The notes: generated by a model not told the origin, from the sequence alone. A stretch of 64,000 bases of DNA from CBDEUK01 sp965250225 (GCA_965250225.1 CBDFNQ010000038.1:62001-126000); one strand, 5' to 3'. Counted from the stretch's first letter, positions 1 through 9,397 are shown. A program made the numbers and translations.

Positions 1-773
1 GTTGCACTGGTCAGGCTGTCTGTTGAGCGAGTCAATATCCTGTCAAGTGCACTACCACCACCATAACCATTCAGCAGGTTTGCTCCACTGTTTTCACTTA
101 AGACATAAGGTACGGTGGATGTGCCTGTGATCATTGTGTTTTCACCATCAAGTGAATAACAAATGGACAATGCGGAATTCGCATTGACAGTATCGTTGAT
201 CAGATCAGAACATCTTCCAGCCCAACCTGTTAAACCATCACGTGTTTGCGGAACCGCAGTTTGCCAGGAACGTTGATGATCTGAATGGGAAAATAAACCA
301 ACCGGCAAACCTACATTATTGTTATTTCTGTTTTGGTATTGGCTTAAAGTCACGGGCTCAACCAATGTTCCAATATTCGCCACACAGGCCAGGCTTCCAT
401 TATTATACAAATCACGGCACTCTGGCATGTTTGGATGAAAAGCAAACTGACGTCCGAATTGATCCGTTATCGCTGTGTTGGCCAGACTTGCTATCGGTAT
501 AGCAGCAGCTGTTCTTACTGCTGCGTAATCAGCATGCTCACTCGGCTCATATGGTATCAACGTATTGTGGGAGTCATTACCGCCACCAAGAAACAGACAG
601 ATGATTGCTTTGTAATCAGACTGCGGAACAGCTGCCGCTGCAGACTGCGTCATTGCCAATGACAACATTTGTGATAAGGCCGCTGTTGAGGACATCGCTG
701 CACAACCACTACTGTATTTTAGAAAATTTCTTCTTGATGAACTATGTTTTGATTTGTTTGTTTTAGTACTCAT
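1..773 (-). CDS. DUF1501 family protein, Tat-exported (3' end outside window)
   Basis: The reading frame starts at ATG 773 and stays open to the window edge, so the C-terminus is missing. The N-terminus carries a twin-arginine signal (SRRNFLK), then a hydrophobic stretch and an Ala-rich cleavage region, so export in folded form is expected. The mature part begins with KAIICLFLGGGNDSHN, the Gly-rich motif typical of DUF1501 proteins (sulfatase/alkaline-phosphatase-like fold). It lies 43 bp downstream of the DUF1800 gene on the same strand; DUF1800-DUF1501 pairs are a recurrent operon in proteobacteria. The molecular function of the pair is not established. Confidence 0.88.
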   Translation of the reverse strand, partial: MSTKTNKSKHSSSRRNFLKYSSGCAAMSSTAALSQMLSLAMTQSAAAAVPQSDYKAIICLFLGGGNDSHNTLIPYEPSEHADYAAVRTAAAIPIASLANTAITDQFGRQFAFHPNMPECRDLYNNGSLACVANIGTLVEPVTLSQYQNRNNNNVGLPVGLFSHSDHQRSWQTAVPQTRDGLTGWAGRCSDLINDTVNANSALSICYSLDGENTMITGTSTVPYVLSENSGANLLNGYGGGSALDRILTRSTDSLTSA

Positions 774-816
774 AATAAGTTCCTCGGTCTTGATCGATTT
801 ATGTCGTTAACTGGAA

Positions 817-2679
817 TCAACGCACCACACACTCAGGTGCTTCTACCAAAGACAAAATCGTACCCTCTGTAATATCTTTCACTCGAGACGATGCGCTTGT
901 CGCTTCCTGCCGAGTAATGTTGAATAGCGTTCTCAAAAAATTAAAGTTGACGTTACCACCACACAGGTGAACATTTAATTCATCGAAAAATGTTCGTGTG
1001 CCTGCGGTTAATAACAAATTTTCCCAGTATGAGAAATCAACAATGACATTGAGTTCGCGTCGTTGATCATTATGAAGGCGATAATAGACACCAGTGTCAT
1101 CAGCTTCTCTGATGTGATGTCGAAAAACATCAGCCAGATCAATGATGGAAGTTGTATTAATAATTTGAAATTCCGGAGAAGTAAGCGTGCCATTCACCAC
1201 ATCATTTGGATCGGGCGTATAATTCGTAACGGCACCCGGTGCCTGATAGTCCGGTAAATAAAAGTTAAATACAGTTGGTGAACGGTGTGGGCCTTGTTCA
1301 AAATCATCGCTTAAATCCGGTAATGCTAGACGGCCATTTGTGTAATTTGAACTTGCGTTAAATAATCTTAGAAAAGCAGTGAACCGTAAGATAGGCTCAA
1401 TGACACGCGTGGCCTCAGTGCCACCGTTAAATATTTCAACACCGATTACTCTTTGCGTACGACTATTTCGTCTAACCACTGTCGTGTAATTATTAAGGTT
1501 ATGATCCGATAATAAGATTGCTTTAAGAACCTTACTAAAATCACCAGAAGTATTTACGAATACCGCTGAAATTTCTGCAACATAGGCTGGAGAAGGATTT
1601 GACATGACAAACCGTTGAATTAGACGCCTGGAAATAAAAGGCGCTGTATTGGGATGTGTGCTCAATAGAGAAATTATAGCGTCCATGTCTTGACCAACAT
1701 CCTGTCCAGCTGGAAATATCGACCCATTGGCTAATTCAGTTAAATCCTTTGCGTCTGTATCATGTTCCGAATTATCAAATACCATTGGTAGCGACCAGAC
1801 AGGACTACCACTGCCAAAATTCATCAAGGCATAATGCCAACCAGTAAATACACGCGCCATGGTTTTAATGGTTTCATTTGTATAGGTATCAATTAAATTA
1901 CCGTTGATGTCGGTCTGAAACGTGCCATCAGGATTTAATTCATGTAACCCAATAGAAAACAGCTGCATAATTTCACGTGCATAATTTTCATCAGGAAAAC
2001 GATTTTGACTCAGATTCGGCTTACGGTTATTGACATGACTCAGATAATTTCCCATCACAGGGTGAACACTGACTTCACGTAATAATATCGGATAGTTACC
2101 AAATGCATTATTGACCATCAAGTCATAGTAATAAGTTGGCCCGAAATAGCGTGGTTGACCATTAGAATCCTGATTAGATTCATTTAAATCATCTTCATCA
2201 TCATTGACAACAAATATTTGTGATAATGCCCAGGCCATGCGTTGTCGTAATTGATCATTGGCTGTCAGGCTTGCATGCCACCATACATGATAGCGATATT
2301 CGTCCGCACCATTTTCTGAAACATGATTGCCACCATCGTTCACATTAATTCCATCATCCAGCATCATGGTACGTGCCAAACTATCATGTGATGTCGCAGG
2401 TGAAATAAATTGATTATCAATCCATTCTGTCAGTGCGGGTTTATAGCCGATAGCCAGGATTCGTTGTGCTAATGCATCTACATCTGTAATCGTTGGGCCA
2501 AACGTTGCCTGAGACAAAAATTGACTGGCTTGAAACTCAGCGATCACTTGTTGGAAATTTAAATCCGTCGCTGCCAGTACGCCACTGCGAGTGGTTGCAG
2601 CAGATGTCGAATGCGTAGCAATAACGAGAAGAAAGGAAATCCAGATCTTAAAGATCTGAGAATATTTCAGAACTTTCAT
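817..2679 (-). CDS. DUF1800 domain-containing secreted protein
   Basis: 620 residues with a Sec-type signal peptide (about residues 1-28: basic start, hydrophobic core, small residues before the expected cleavage site). Family hallmarks are visible: SQATFGPT near the N-terminus, QRMAWALSQIFVV in the middle and YAREIMQLFSIGLHEL, all typical of DUF1800. A good ribosome site (AGGGAG) precedes ATG 2679. It is the first gene of the probable operon with the DUF1501 gene downstream. The family is exported and of unknown activity; its members are usually paired as here. The family call is firm, the function is not. Confidence 0.9.
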   Translation of the reverse strand: MKVLKYSQIFKIWISFLLVIATHSTSAATTRSGVLAATDLNFQQVIAEFQASQFLSQATFGPTITDVDALAQRILAIGYKPALTEWIDNQFISPATSHDSLARTMMLDDGINVNDGGNHVSENGADEYRYHVWWHASLTANDQLRQRMAWALSQIFVVNDDEDDLNESNQDSNGQPRYFGPTYYYDLMVNNAFGNYPILLREVSVHPVMGNYLSHVNNRKPNLSQNRFPDENYAREIMQLFSIGLHELNPDGTFQTDINGNLIDTYTNETIKTMARVFTGWHYALMNFGSGSPVWSLPMVFDNSEHDTDAKDLTELANGSIFPAGQDVGQDMDAIISLLSTHPNTAPFISRRLIQRFVMSNPSPAYVAEISAVFVNTSGDFSKVLKAILLSDHNLNNYTTVVRRNSRTQRVIGVEIFNGGTEATRVIEPILRFTAFLRLFNASSNYTNGRLALPDLSDDFEQGPHRSPTVFNFYLPDYQAPGAVTNYTPDPNDVVNGTLTSPEFQIINTTSIIDLADVFRHHIREADDTGVYYRLHNDQRRELNVIVDFSYWENLLLTAGTRTFFDELNVHLCGGNVNFNFLRTLFNITRQEATSASSRVKDITEGTILSLVEAPECVVR

Positions 2680-3173
2680 TGTTCGTCTCCCTAAAACTCT
2701 AGATAATATAAGTGTTAAATATCACTCGTCAGAAAAATAATTTTTATAATTTTTTTATGTACAGCTTAGCTAAATTACTTTTCTTTCAAGGCATACACAG
2801 TATGGCACTGACACAATATTAAACATTGAAGTCGTTCACATTCTACCCAGAATGCTGTGTGATTCAGTTCACAGTATTCCAATTAAATAAATTGTGTTTT
2901 CACCCTCAAAAACTGGGTATGTAGATTTGCTAAAGTAACATTAACCTTGTTTTTAAGGCTTTAAAGCTAACCTATGGTGAGTCTGTACTGTGTTAGTTAT
3001 CATTTGTGCTAAATAACATGCTTTCTTCTAAACCCATATCTGATATCGTTCTTTTTCGGTTAGTTCTACAGGAACCATTGATAACTTCCTTTGTTGGGCA
3101 TAAGACAACTATACTAATAACTAATCCTCTTTAAACATTAGACTTAACATTATGAATCCAGGAATTAAATAAC
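2680..3173. other. Intergenic region between divergent DUF1800 and gspF
   Basis: 494 bp, AT-rich, between two divergent genes, so it should hold both promoters. A TATATT/TATTAT-like -10 candidate for the DUF1800 operon lies near 2704-2715, and a TATACT candidate for gspF near 3109. Neither has a convincing -35 box. I see no coding potential, tRNA or strong hairpin. Confidence 0.4.
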
Positions 3174-4385
3174 ATGCCTGCCTTTGAATATATTGCGATT
3201 GATAAAAATGGAATGCATAAAAAAGGCATCGGTCAAGGCGAGTCCCCCAGACAGATCCGGCAAACATTACGAGAGCAAGGATTAACACCGTTAAATGTTA
3301 ATGAGATATCTCAAAAAGAGACGCAAAAAACAGCTTCTTCCTGGACAGTTCGCCGCATTCCTCAAGCAGAAGTCACATTGATGACACGCCAGTTAGCGAC
3401 ACTGGTTCGTGCCGGCTTACCACTGGATGATGCTTTGCAGACGTTAGCAGAGCAAGTTGAACACAAACAAATGTTATCCATGATCCAGGCTATACGTGCA
3501 AAAGTAATTGAAGGTCACACTCTGAGTGAAGGTATGTCTCAATTCCCGAATGCATTTTCTGATCTGTATCTTGCTACGGTGTCTGCTGGAGAACAATCTC
3601 GTGATATGGCCCTGGTGCTAGAACGGCTCGCCGATTACATCGAACAACGTCAGGAACTTGCACAGAAAGTAAAACTTGCCTTGCTTTACCCAATCATTCT
3701 ATCAATCGCTGCCTTGTTCGTGACGGGTGGTTTACTTGTGTACATTGTGCCCGAGATAGTACAGATATTTGATAATTCAAAACAGGAATTACCTTTGATT
3801 ACACGCACACTTATCTGGGTAAGTGATTTAGTACAGGCATGGTGGTTACTCGGTTTTATTCTCGCTGCACTCTCCACTATTTTTCTAAAATGGTATTTGG
3901 CGAAAGAAAAACCAAAATTTCGTTTTCATCAATTACTACTGAAGTTACCTATAGTCGGTTCTCTCATTCTTGAAACCAATGCATCCCGCTTTACACATAC
4001 ACTGGGTGTCTTGTTAGCCAGCGGCGTTCCTATGATAGAAGCATTAAAAATAGCCACTACGGCTATACATTCATTGCCAATACGGGAATCGGTCAGACAA
4101 ACTAGTATTCGAGTACGAGAAGGTGAGGCATTACATCAAGCACTGAAACAATCAACACAATTACCACCAATGACAATTCATTTGATTGCAAATGGCGAAG
4201 CTTCTGGAAACCTGGAAGACATGTTACAAAATGCCACAGTGGCACACGAGCGTAATATTAAAACAAAAATCAGCATATTTCTGGGACTGATGGAACCTGT
4301 TTTAATCCTGGTCATGGGCTTAATAGTGTTATTTATTGTGATTGCTATCCTGTTGCCAATCTTTGAACTGAATCAATTGATATAA
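3174..4385 (+). CDS. gspF: Type II secretion inner-membrane platform protein GspF
   Basis: 403 residues, the normal GspF length. The N-terminus MPAFEYIAIDKNG and the linker TMTRQLATLVRAGLPLDDAL are canonical. Two T2SSF domains (about residues 70-190 and 270-395) contain three membrane helices, including the final one (MGLIVLFIVIAILLPIF). GspF is the polytopic core of the inner-membrane platform that couples the GspE ATPase to pseudopilus growth. Here it is transcribed towards the gspG-M operon and separated from it only by a terminator; gspE is not adjacent. PilC of type IV pili is a homologue, but the T2SS neighbours favour GspF. Confidence 0.93.
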   Translation: MPAFEYIAIDKNGMHKKGIGQGESPRQIRQTLREQGLTPLNVNEISQKETQKTASSWTVRRIPQAEVTLMTRQLATLVRAGLPLDDALQTLAEQVEHKQMLSMIQAIRAKVIEGHTLSEGMSQFPNAFSDLYLATVSAGEQSRDMALVLERLADYIEQRQELAQKVKLALLYPIILSIAALFVTGGLLVYIVPEIVQIFDNSKQELPLITRTLIWVSDLVQAWWLLGFILAALSTIFLKWYLAKEKPKFRFHQLLLKLPIVGSLILETNASRFTHTLGVLLASGVPMIEALKIATTAIHSLPIRESVRQTSIRVREGEALHQALKQSTQLPPMTIHLIANGEASGNLEDMLQNATVAHERNIKTKISIFLGLMEPVLILVMGLIVLFIVIAILLPIFELNQLI

Positions 4386-4411
4386 AGAATAAAAATATTT
4401 TTATAACTGGG

Positions 4412-4445
4412 TACTGGTTTCCACCAGTATGACGGGGTTTTTTTT
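4412..4445 (+). terminator. Intrinsic terminator of gspF
   Basis: Perfect 7-bp stem TACTGGT-TTCC-ACCAGTA (4412-4429), a short spacer, then eight T residues (4438-4445), directly after gspF and abutting the convergent gspM stop codon. Confidence 0.6.
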
Positions 4446-4939
4446 CATTCGAGCAACAAACTTGCTTTCACAAAACCATCAGTAGCGGTTGGATTTAAGG
4501 TGAACGAAATAACATTGATGCCTTTTTCAAAATGAAGATTGATCAGCCATTGCATTAAATTATCAAAATTCACTGTATCGAAACGTAAATTTACTCCGTC
4601 ATTTTTTCCGGGCGATATAGTATTTACCTGATCACCAATACCTGATTTTTTCATACTGTTATCAAGATAGGCAAGTAATCTGTTTGTGGGTATTTTTTCA
4701 ACCTGCCCTTGTTTAGAACTTGCCTTCATTTTTTCTACTTTGCCTCTTGTTTCAAGCATGAATGCATGCAAACTTTGTGTAGAAGTCAGGTTATTTCTGG
4801 CTTTTTCGAGACGCTCTTGCGTGGGTTCTATTAATATCAGATAAAACACGGTTAATAGCACAACAAGTACACCAATTGAGAGAAATATTTTTTCTCTTCG
4901 CGCCAGATCATCAAACCAGAGAAGGAATTTATTGCTCAC
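4445..4939 (-). CDS. gspM: Type II secretion protein GspM
   Basis: 164 residues. A short cytoplasmic start is followed by one membrane helix (about residues 17-37, LSIGVLVVLLTVFYLILIEP) and a periplasmic alpha/beta domain, which is the GspM layout. GspM binds GspL and stabilises the inner-membrane platform. It is the last gene of gspGHIJKLM, starting 2 bp after gspL, consistent with its usual terminal or near-terminal position. Sequence conservation in this family is low, so the call rests on topology plus gene order. Confidence 0.87.
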   Translation of the reverse strand: MSNKFLLWFDDLARREKIFLSIGVLVVLLTVFYLILIEPTQERLEKARNNLTSTQSLHAFMLETRGKVEKMKASSKQGQVEKIPTNRLLAYLDNSMKKSGIGDQVNTISPGKNDGVNLRFDTVNFDNLMQWLINLHFEKGINVISFTLNPTATDGFVKASLLLE

Positions 4940-4941
4940 GT

Positions 4942-6027
4942 CTAATGACTCCGTATTCGCATTTGAGATTTTGATTTACCCTTATCATTCACAAAATTAA
5001 TAATCTCAGAATCGAAACCCAGATTGATCATTTTTCGGTTATAGGCTTCGATAGAGGTCACGTTTTTTGCCTCAATCTGATAATCAAGTCGATCATTTAT
5101 CCAGGTAAAACCTAACAATTTCATATCCGAATTGACTCGCATATTTTTCATAACATGTCCGAATACTGTAAAAAAGTTTGTCCCGCTATTATCTAACGAT
5201 ACATTCAATTTTCTCAGTTCCTGTTCAGCCTGAAACTTTGGTTCAACAACTTTTTTAATATCTGGAAACGTCTGAGAAAGTATCTGGTGGCTTTGCTTTA
5301 GCAAAACTTGTTGTTCAGTTTCTAGTTTATTAATTTGATACCATGAGTAACCAAAATGCACAGTAAGCGTTAATAATATTAATGAAAATGCCGGTAACCA
5401 ATGAATCCATTTAAAACTGGTTTTCTGTTTAATAGCATACTGACTTGACAATAAATTTAATCCCGGTTCAGGCATTGCATGATTTTTTATCCAGTCATGA
5501 AAATTTCTGAAACGACTTTGTTTAGTAATGGGGAGTAATTTTTCAGGAATAAACTGAATATCTTGCGCTGTACTGGACCAGAATTGTATTCGCTTCGGAA
5601 CACCATGATCCCGTAAATGTAATTTTATCTGTTGTTGCAGTTTGTTTTTATGACATTCAAACCCAGAGTGCACGCCCGTTCTGACCAGAGCACGTTGATC
5701 ATCAATAACAATACACCAGGTTTTTTCACTCACCGGTAAAGCCAGAATACCTGGCAGAACAACAACATCCGGTGAGGTAAATTGTTCTCCCAGCCTTTGC
5801 ATCAGTTCGTTTGTGACAACAATGACATGAATATCCGTATCTGTCTTATTTCTCACCCATGAAAAATGTAGCTCTTCAACATTCTGGGCTAGTTGTTCTT
5901 CGAGGGCATAAGGTAATGCAGATTGTAAATCCCGGTTATTCACTACCTTAATATCCGACTTTAATAGAGAGGTCGATGCGGCTGTGAGCAAAATCAGTTT
6001 TTTGTTCTGATGTTCTATCTGTATCAT
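4942..6027 (-). CDS. gspL: Type II secretion protein GspL (short N-terminus)
   Basis: 361 residues. The cytoplasmic part contains ALPYALEEQLAQNVEELHF, the GspL signature; a single membrane helix lies near residues 205-225 (WLPAFSLILLTLTVHFGYSW), followed by a periplasmic ferredoxin-like domain. GspL links the GspE ATPase to the platform. The stretch before the signature (about 36 residues) is shorter than in typical GspL (about 60), and an in-frame TAG stands directly upstream of ATG 6027. The first strands of the actin-like domain are therefore reduced or lost. The gap to gspK is 55 bp. Confidence 0.88.
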   Translation of the reverse strand: MIQIEHQNKKLILLTAASTSLLKSDIKVVNNRDLQSALPYALEEQLAQNVEELHFSWVRNKTDTDIHVIVVTNELMQRLGEQFTSPDVVVLPGILALPVSEKTWCIVIDDQRALVRTGVHSGFECHKNKLQQQIKLHLRDHGVPKRIQFWSSTAQDIQFIPEKLLPITKQSRFRNFHDWIKNHAMPEPGLNLLSSQYAIKQKTSFKWIHWLPAFSLILLTLTVHFGYSWYQINKLETEQQVLLKQSHQILSQTFPDIKKVVEPKFQAEQELRKLNVSLDNSGTNFFTVFGHVMKNMRVNSDMKLLGFTWINDRLDYQIEAKNVTSIEAYNRKMINLGFDSEIINFVNDKGKSKSQMRIRSH

Positions 6028-6082
6028 CTAAAACAATTTCACTAGAGAAATATTATGATTATTCTTAATCAAACACGATAAA

Positions 6083-7243
6083 CTACTCATAGAAATATTC
6101 ACCGTACCTTCGTGATAAAGTATAAACATCGTCACTGTCACTATCCCGATACAATATCGCTCCAACAACGAACAACTCATTATCATATTCAACCAGACCT
6201 TTAGTTACAAAATAATCCGTTGAAACTGAAATCCCATCAGAATTGATATCGATTCCATTAAGTAATCCGGAAAGACTGTTTCCTTCATCATCAACATCAT
6301 AATTTGGATCAGTCACTGAATCAGGAAATTGATCATCTTGCGATACCCAATCATTGTAGTTCTTACTGTAGGAAGTCGAGCTAATGTCAAAACCATCTCC
6401 ACCTGTACTCTCACCCGTACCCTCACTCTCACCCGTACCCTCACCCTCACCCTCACCCTCACCCGATGAGACACTTGTTTGACCACCCGATCCATTTGGT
6501 GCAGATGTAATATTGGTCACGGGCTCTGACTTCACGCTTTCACTAACTAATACTGCCTGACCAAAATCAATTCCATCGGCTAATGACATAATGACTTCCG
6601 GACTGGCAGTGTTAATATTTATCCCAACACCAACAGGCAATGCTACAACAAAGGGTAATAGGCGTTCATAACTATCCTTATCAATTCCACGGATCATCCT
6701 CAGTTCACTAATATCCTGTATGACTTGATTGGCAGCACGATAAGCCGGTTTTTGTGTAAGATAATATTCATCTTCTGCGCCGCCTGGAAACCGTGTTTGG
6801 GTATCGTGATCTATCCAGTCGCTGATGGTGTCAGCAATAGACACATCGAGCCCAAGATGATCCAGCAAGCGTTTGAATCGTTTGATGTCGATATCCGTTT
6901 TTTCATTCGACAATAATAAATTATTGATGTTGAATCGACCTTGAAGATCCTCAATGCTTGCACTGATGGTGCCCTGTTCCATTTGCACCTCAGTTAATTT
7001 TTGATTCCAGTTGTCCTGTCCACTGTCTGTACTATCTGTCAAAATATCTTGTTTTAATAAACCACTTGCCCACAACTCAATCGCCTGTGCATGTAATCTC
7101 GCCTGATCTGCCCGAATAATTTCATGCGTCAGATCAATATCAGAACTTTGTCTTAATGCCATTGCCACTGTTGCGCTGGTAACCAAAGCAACAATGATCA
7201 AGGCGCCGATTAAAGCAAAACCTTGTTGTTGCTTCGAGTTCAT
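6083..7243 (-). CDS. gspK: Type II secretion minor pseudopilin GspK
   Basis: GspK caps the pseudopilus tip with GspI and GspJ. The prepilin start MNSKQQQG/FALIGALIIVALV shows the peptidase site (Gly before Phe) and the hydrophobic helix; like most GspK proteins it lacks Glu at +5 (ALI rather than TLIE). The long SAM-like/T2SSK region follows (FPGGAEDEYY, ININTASPEV). I start at ATG 7243, which has an AGGTG ribosome site; an upstream GTG at 7252 would overlap gspJ by 8 bp. A Gly/Glu/Ser-rich run of about 20 residues near residues 260-285 comes from a hexanucleotide repeat and is not usual for the family. Confidence 0.9.
   Translation of the reverse strand: MNSKQQQGFALIGALIIVALVTSATVAMALRQSSDIDLTHEIIRADQARLHAQAIELWASGLLKQDILTDSTDSGQDNWNQKLTEVQMEQGTISASIEDLQGRFNINNLLLSNEKTDIDIKRFKRLLDHLGLDVSIADTISDWIDHDTQTRFPGGAEDEYYLTQKPAYRAANQVIQDISELRMIRGIDKDSYERLLPFVVALPVGVGININTASPEVIMSLADGIDFGQAVLVSESVKSEPVTNITSAPNGSGGQTSVSSGEGEGEGEGTGESEGTGESTGGDGFDISSTSYSKNYNDWVSQDDQFPDSVTDPNYDVDDEGNSLSGLLNGIDINSDGISVSTDYFVTKGLVEYDNELFVVGAILYRDSDSDDVYTLSRRYGEYFYE
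6401..6466. repeat. Hexanucleotide tandem repeat inside gspK
   Basis: Eleven consecutive 6-bp units of the type ACCCTC (four perfect copies at 6437-6460, the others with one or two substitutions). On the coding strand this gives alternating Gly-Glu/Gly-Thr/Ser-Glu. Changes in copy number keep the frame, so slippage would alter linker length rather than switch the gene off. Confidence 0.9.
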
Positions 7244-7244
7244 C

Positions 7245-7859
7245 TTAAACACCTAATTTTCCTGGCAGTAAAAACAAACGCTGTAATTGCATACCATTCT
7301 TTAAAGACACTTCTAAATCAACTGCTCTTGGTAATTCAATCAAGTTAACACCGGAAGGTAACGGCCAGAATTTTTCCATTTTGCCTTCACTGTAAAAACT
7401 GAAATCGATAGCTTCAACATCTTCCAGTAAAACAGTTGTTTTAGCTTCTGAATCATGTGCTTGATCAAGGATATCCCACTTAATTCGTTTGAGTTTGTTA
7501 TCTTCAACAAGATATTCAATTTTTTGTAACCGGCTAGAATGGTTATTGGTCTGAAATGATGAACGATTGTTCGCAACCAAGCTTAACAATATTTTATCGC
7601 CGGGAATACTCTTAAAGGATGGAAGAATAGAACCCAGGCGATCACGTGTTCGTCGATTAACCACCTGCTCAAAATCTTTTTGCATCAATGAAAATGTCAT
7701 TTGCAAATCAGAAAGCATTTTCGCTTGTTGATCGGTCTTTTGTCTTGCATCAATAACGCGTTCCAACCCACCATAAGCCATTACTGACATAACACTTAAC
7801 ACAGCAATGGCCACCAGAACTTCCAGTAGTGTAAATCCTTTTGATTGCCGAAGTTTCAT
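7245..7859 (-). CDS. gspJ: Type II secretion minor pseudopilin GspJ
   Basis: 204 residues with the class III prepilin motif MKLRQSKG/FTLLEVLVAIAVLSVMS (Gly before Phe, Glu at +5). The region containing LQMTFSLMQKDFEQVVNR is typical of GspJ. It forms the pseudopilus tip complex with GspI and GspK. ATG 7859 overlaps the end of gspI by 4 bp and its stop overlaps the possible GTG start of gspK, so the genes are tightly coupled. Confidence 0.92.
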   Translation of the reverse strand: MKLRQSKGFTLLEVLVAIAVLSVMSVMAYGGLERVIDARQKTDQQAKMLSDLQMTFSLMQKDFEQVVNRRTRDRLGSILPSFKSIPGDKILLSLVANNRSSFQTNNHSSRLQKIEYLVEDNKLKRIKWDILDQAHDSEAKTTVLLEDVEAIDFSFYSEGKMEKFWPLPSGVNLIELPRAVDLEVSLKNGMQLQRLFLLPGKLGV

Positions 7860-8236
7860 TGTTGCTTTGCCGGAATGTAACCGATGAGTTGAGTGATAAT
7901 AAATTCGCGTTTTTTATCCATTGAAACGGATGTTCTGACTCGAAGCACGGTTTTATCGAAGGTACTCTCAACATGCGTTTTCCAGTACCAGTGACGTCCT
8001 GCCATTTCAGATTCACCTGTTATATCACCCTCTTCTAACTGTGGCTCAAGATAGAACTTAACCATTTCGTTTTGTGCAACCCAGTGCGCAACTGTCCGTG
8101 TTTCCAGATCATAGGCATTATCAATATTCCGTGCGGACAGTGACAAGGCGGCAGTAAGCCCCACCGCTAAGACAGCTAAGGCAACCAGGACTTCTAGCAG
8201 ACTAAAACCTGAGTTTTTATTACATGTGGAAATCAT
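7856..8236 (-). CDS. gspI: Type II secretion minor pseudopilin GspI
   Basis: 126 residues, normal for GspI. The N-terminus MISTCNKNSG/FSLLEVLVALAVLAVGL carries the prepilin cleavage site and hydrophobic helix; WVAQNEM and GRHWYWKTHVES match the conserved T2SSI C-domain. It nucleates the tip complex GspI-J-K. It overlaps both gspH (ATGA) and gspJ by 4 bp. Confidence 0.92.
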   Translation of the reverse strand: MISTCNKNSGFSLLEVLVALAVLAVGLTAALSLSARNIDNAYDLETRTVAHWVAQNEMVKFYLEPQLEEGDITGESEMAGRHWYWKTHVESTFDKTVLRVRTSVSMDKKREFIITQLIGYIPAKQQ

Positions 8237-8730
8237 TCCAACACTTCCAGTATGACAACGGCATGATTATCTTTATTGTGCAATGTCAATTTCTCTTTCT
8301 CATTAATTTCGAATTGCATTTCAAATGGACTGATCTCTCCATCTGGAAAGAAAACGATTCTGTTTTGCTGGAAAGAGTCTGATAGGTCTTCTGAATGAAA
8401 CGTAACGATTTCCAGTTTGATATCTCCCGCGATGGAGAACGTGTTGCCGTTGTCTGTTTCAGCCTGCCATTTATTTGCTCGATATTGAAGCTGTCTCAGT
8501 GAATTATCCCCGGCTGCTTCGAGCGACAGTATGCGTGACCCGACAATGGCACTCTGTTGAGTCTTTATTAACCACCGTTGAGTCTTGATGACTTCTTCCT
8601 TCAGTTCACGCTCATGCCCACCATCACCAATAGCAAATGCCACAGCTCCGACGGTGACACCGATGATGGATAGAACCACCAGCAATTCAATTAATGTAAA
8701 ACCGTTTGCTTTAGAGCTGTTCACATTCAT
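8233..8730 (-). CDS. gspH: Type II secretion minor pseudopilin GspH
   Basis: The prepilin motif ANG/FTLIELLVVLSIIGVTVGAV follows a 10-residue leader if translation begins at ATG 8730. A TTG at 8754 would add eight residues, giving an unusually long leader, so I prefer the ATG; neither has a strong ribosome site. The remaining globular part matches the GspH length class. GspH links the GspG fibre to the tip complex. It ends in an ATGA overlap with gspI. Confidence 0.87.
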   Translation of the reverse strand: MNVNSSKANGFTLIELLVVLSIIGVTVGAVAFAIGDGGHERELKEEVIKTQRWLIKTQQSAIVGSRILSLEAAGDNSLRQLQYRANKWQAETDNGNTFSIAGDIKLEIVTFHSEDLSDSFQQNRIVFFPDGEISPFEMQFEINEKEKLTLHNKDNHAVVILEVLE

Positions 8731-8760
8731 CGCAACTAGCGGCAGAAATCTCAACTAAGC

Positions 8761-9210
8761 CTATTGTAGAGACCAGTTACCAACATCTGCATTCACACCT
8801 TCTCCATCAGGCAGACCATCCGCGCCTAACGAATACAGATCAAATTCACCATGTTGGCCAGGTGATAAATACAGATACTCATTACCCCAGGGGTCTGTCG
8901 GCATGCGTTCGATATAACCACCGGCTTTCCAGTTCGTCCCTTCTGATAGATCTGCTGGACGTTCGATCAGTGACAATAAACCTTGCTCGGTATTTGGGTA
9001 GGTAAAATTATCCAGGCGGTACAGTTTCAATGCAGCAGATATGGATCGGATATCCGTTTGCGCTCTGACTGAGCGAGCTTCATCAGGCCGATTCATGACT
9101 CTGGGGACGACAATCGCTGCCAGTATACCCAGGATCACCACAACGACCATGATCTCGATCAGAGTAAACCCTTGAATCTTATGATTTTTTTTATAAGTCA
9201 TTTTCATCAT
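8761..9210 (-). CDS. gspG: Type II secretion major pseudopilin GspG
   Basis: 149 residues. Leader and cleavage site IQG/FTLIEIMVVVVILGILAAI; the conserved body includes DIRSISAALKLYRLDN, YPNTEQGL, YIERMPTDPWGNEY and the C-terminal calcium-site region SLGADGLPDGEG, all diagnostic of GspG. It is the structural subunit of the pseudopilus and the first gene of the operon. ATG 9210 has an AGGGAT ribosome site. gspC, gspD and gspE are absent from this locus and must lie elsewhere if the system works. Confidence 0.95.
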   Translation of the reverse strand: MMKMTYKKNHKIQGFTLIEIMVVVVILGILAAIVVPRVMNRPDEARSVRAQTDIRSISAALKLYRLDNFTYPNTEQGLLSLIERPADLSEGTNWKAGGYIERMPTDPWGNEYLYLSPGQHGEFDLYSLGADGLPDGEGVNADVGNWSLQ

Positions 9211-9397
9211 GTTCTAAATCCCTACGATATTGCAAAGCATAATAAATCACTACAACTCTACACCATAACTGTAGAAAATTTAATGACACAATAGACAAAT
9301 ACTGGATCCTTCGATAAAAACCGATAGATCATTTCAACAGCAAAAAAACATGAATAGAAACGCAATCAGCATTACCATACGCGCTGCGAAGTAATGA
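9211..9397. other. Intergenic region upstream of gspG
   Basis: 187 bp between gspG (minus) and the tRNA (plus). It should contain the gsp operon promoter; a TATTAT-like -10 on the minus strand lies near 9243-9250, without a clear -35. Otherwise no structure was recognised. Confidence 0.3.

Noticed and set aside
242..662. Plus-strand open frames inside the DUF1501 gene
   Set aside because: They oppose a long minus-strand frame with a Tat signal and family motifs that runs to the window edge.
6313..6495. Frame encoding a Val-Arg repeat
   Set aside because: It is the out-of-frame reading of the ACCCTC repeat inside gspK.
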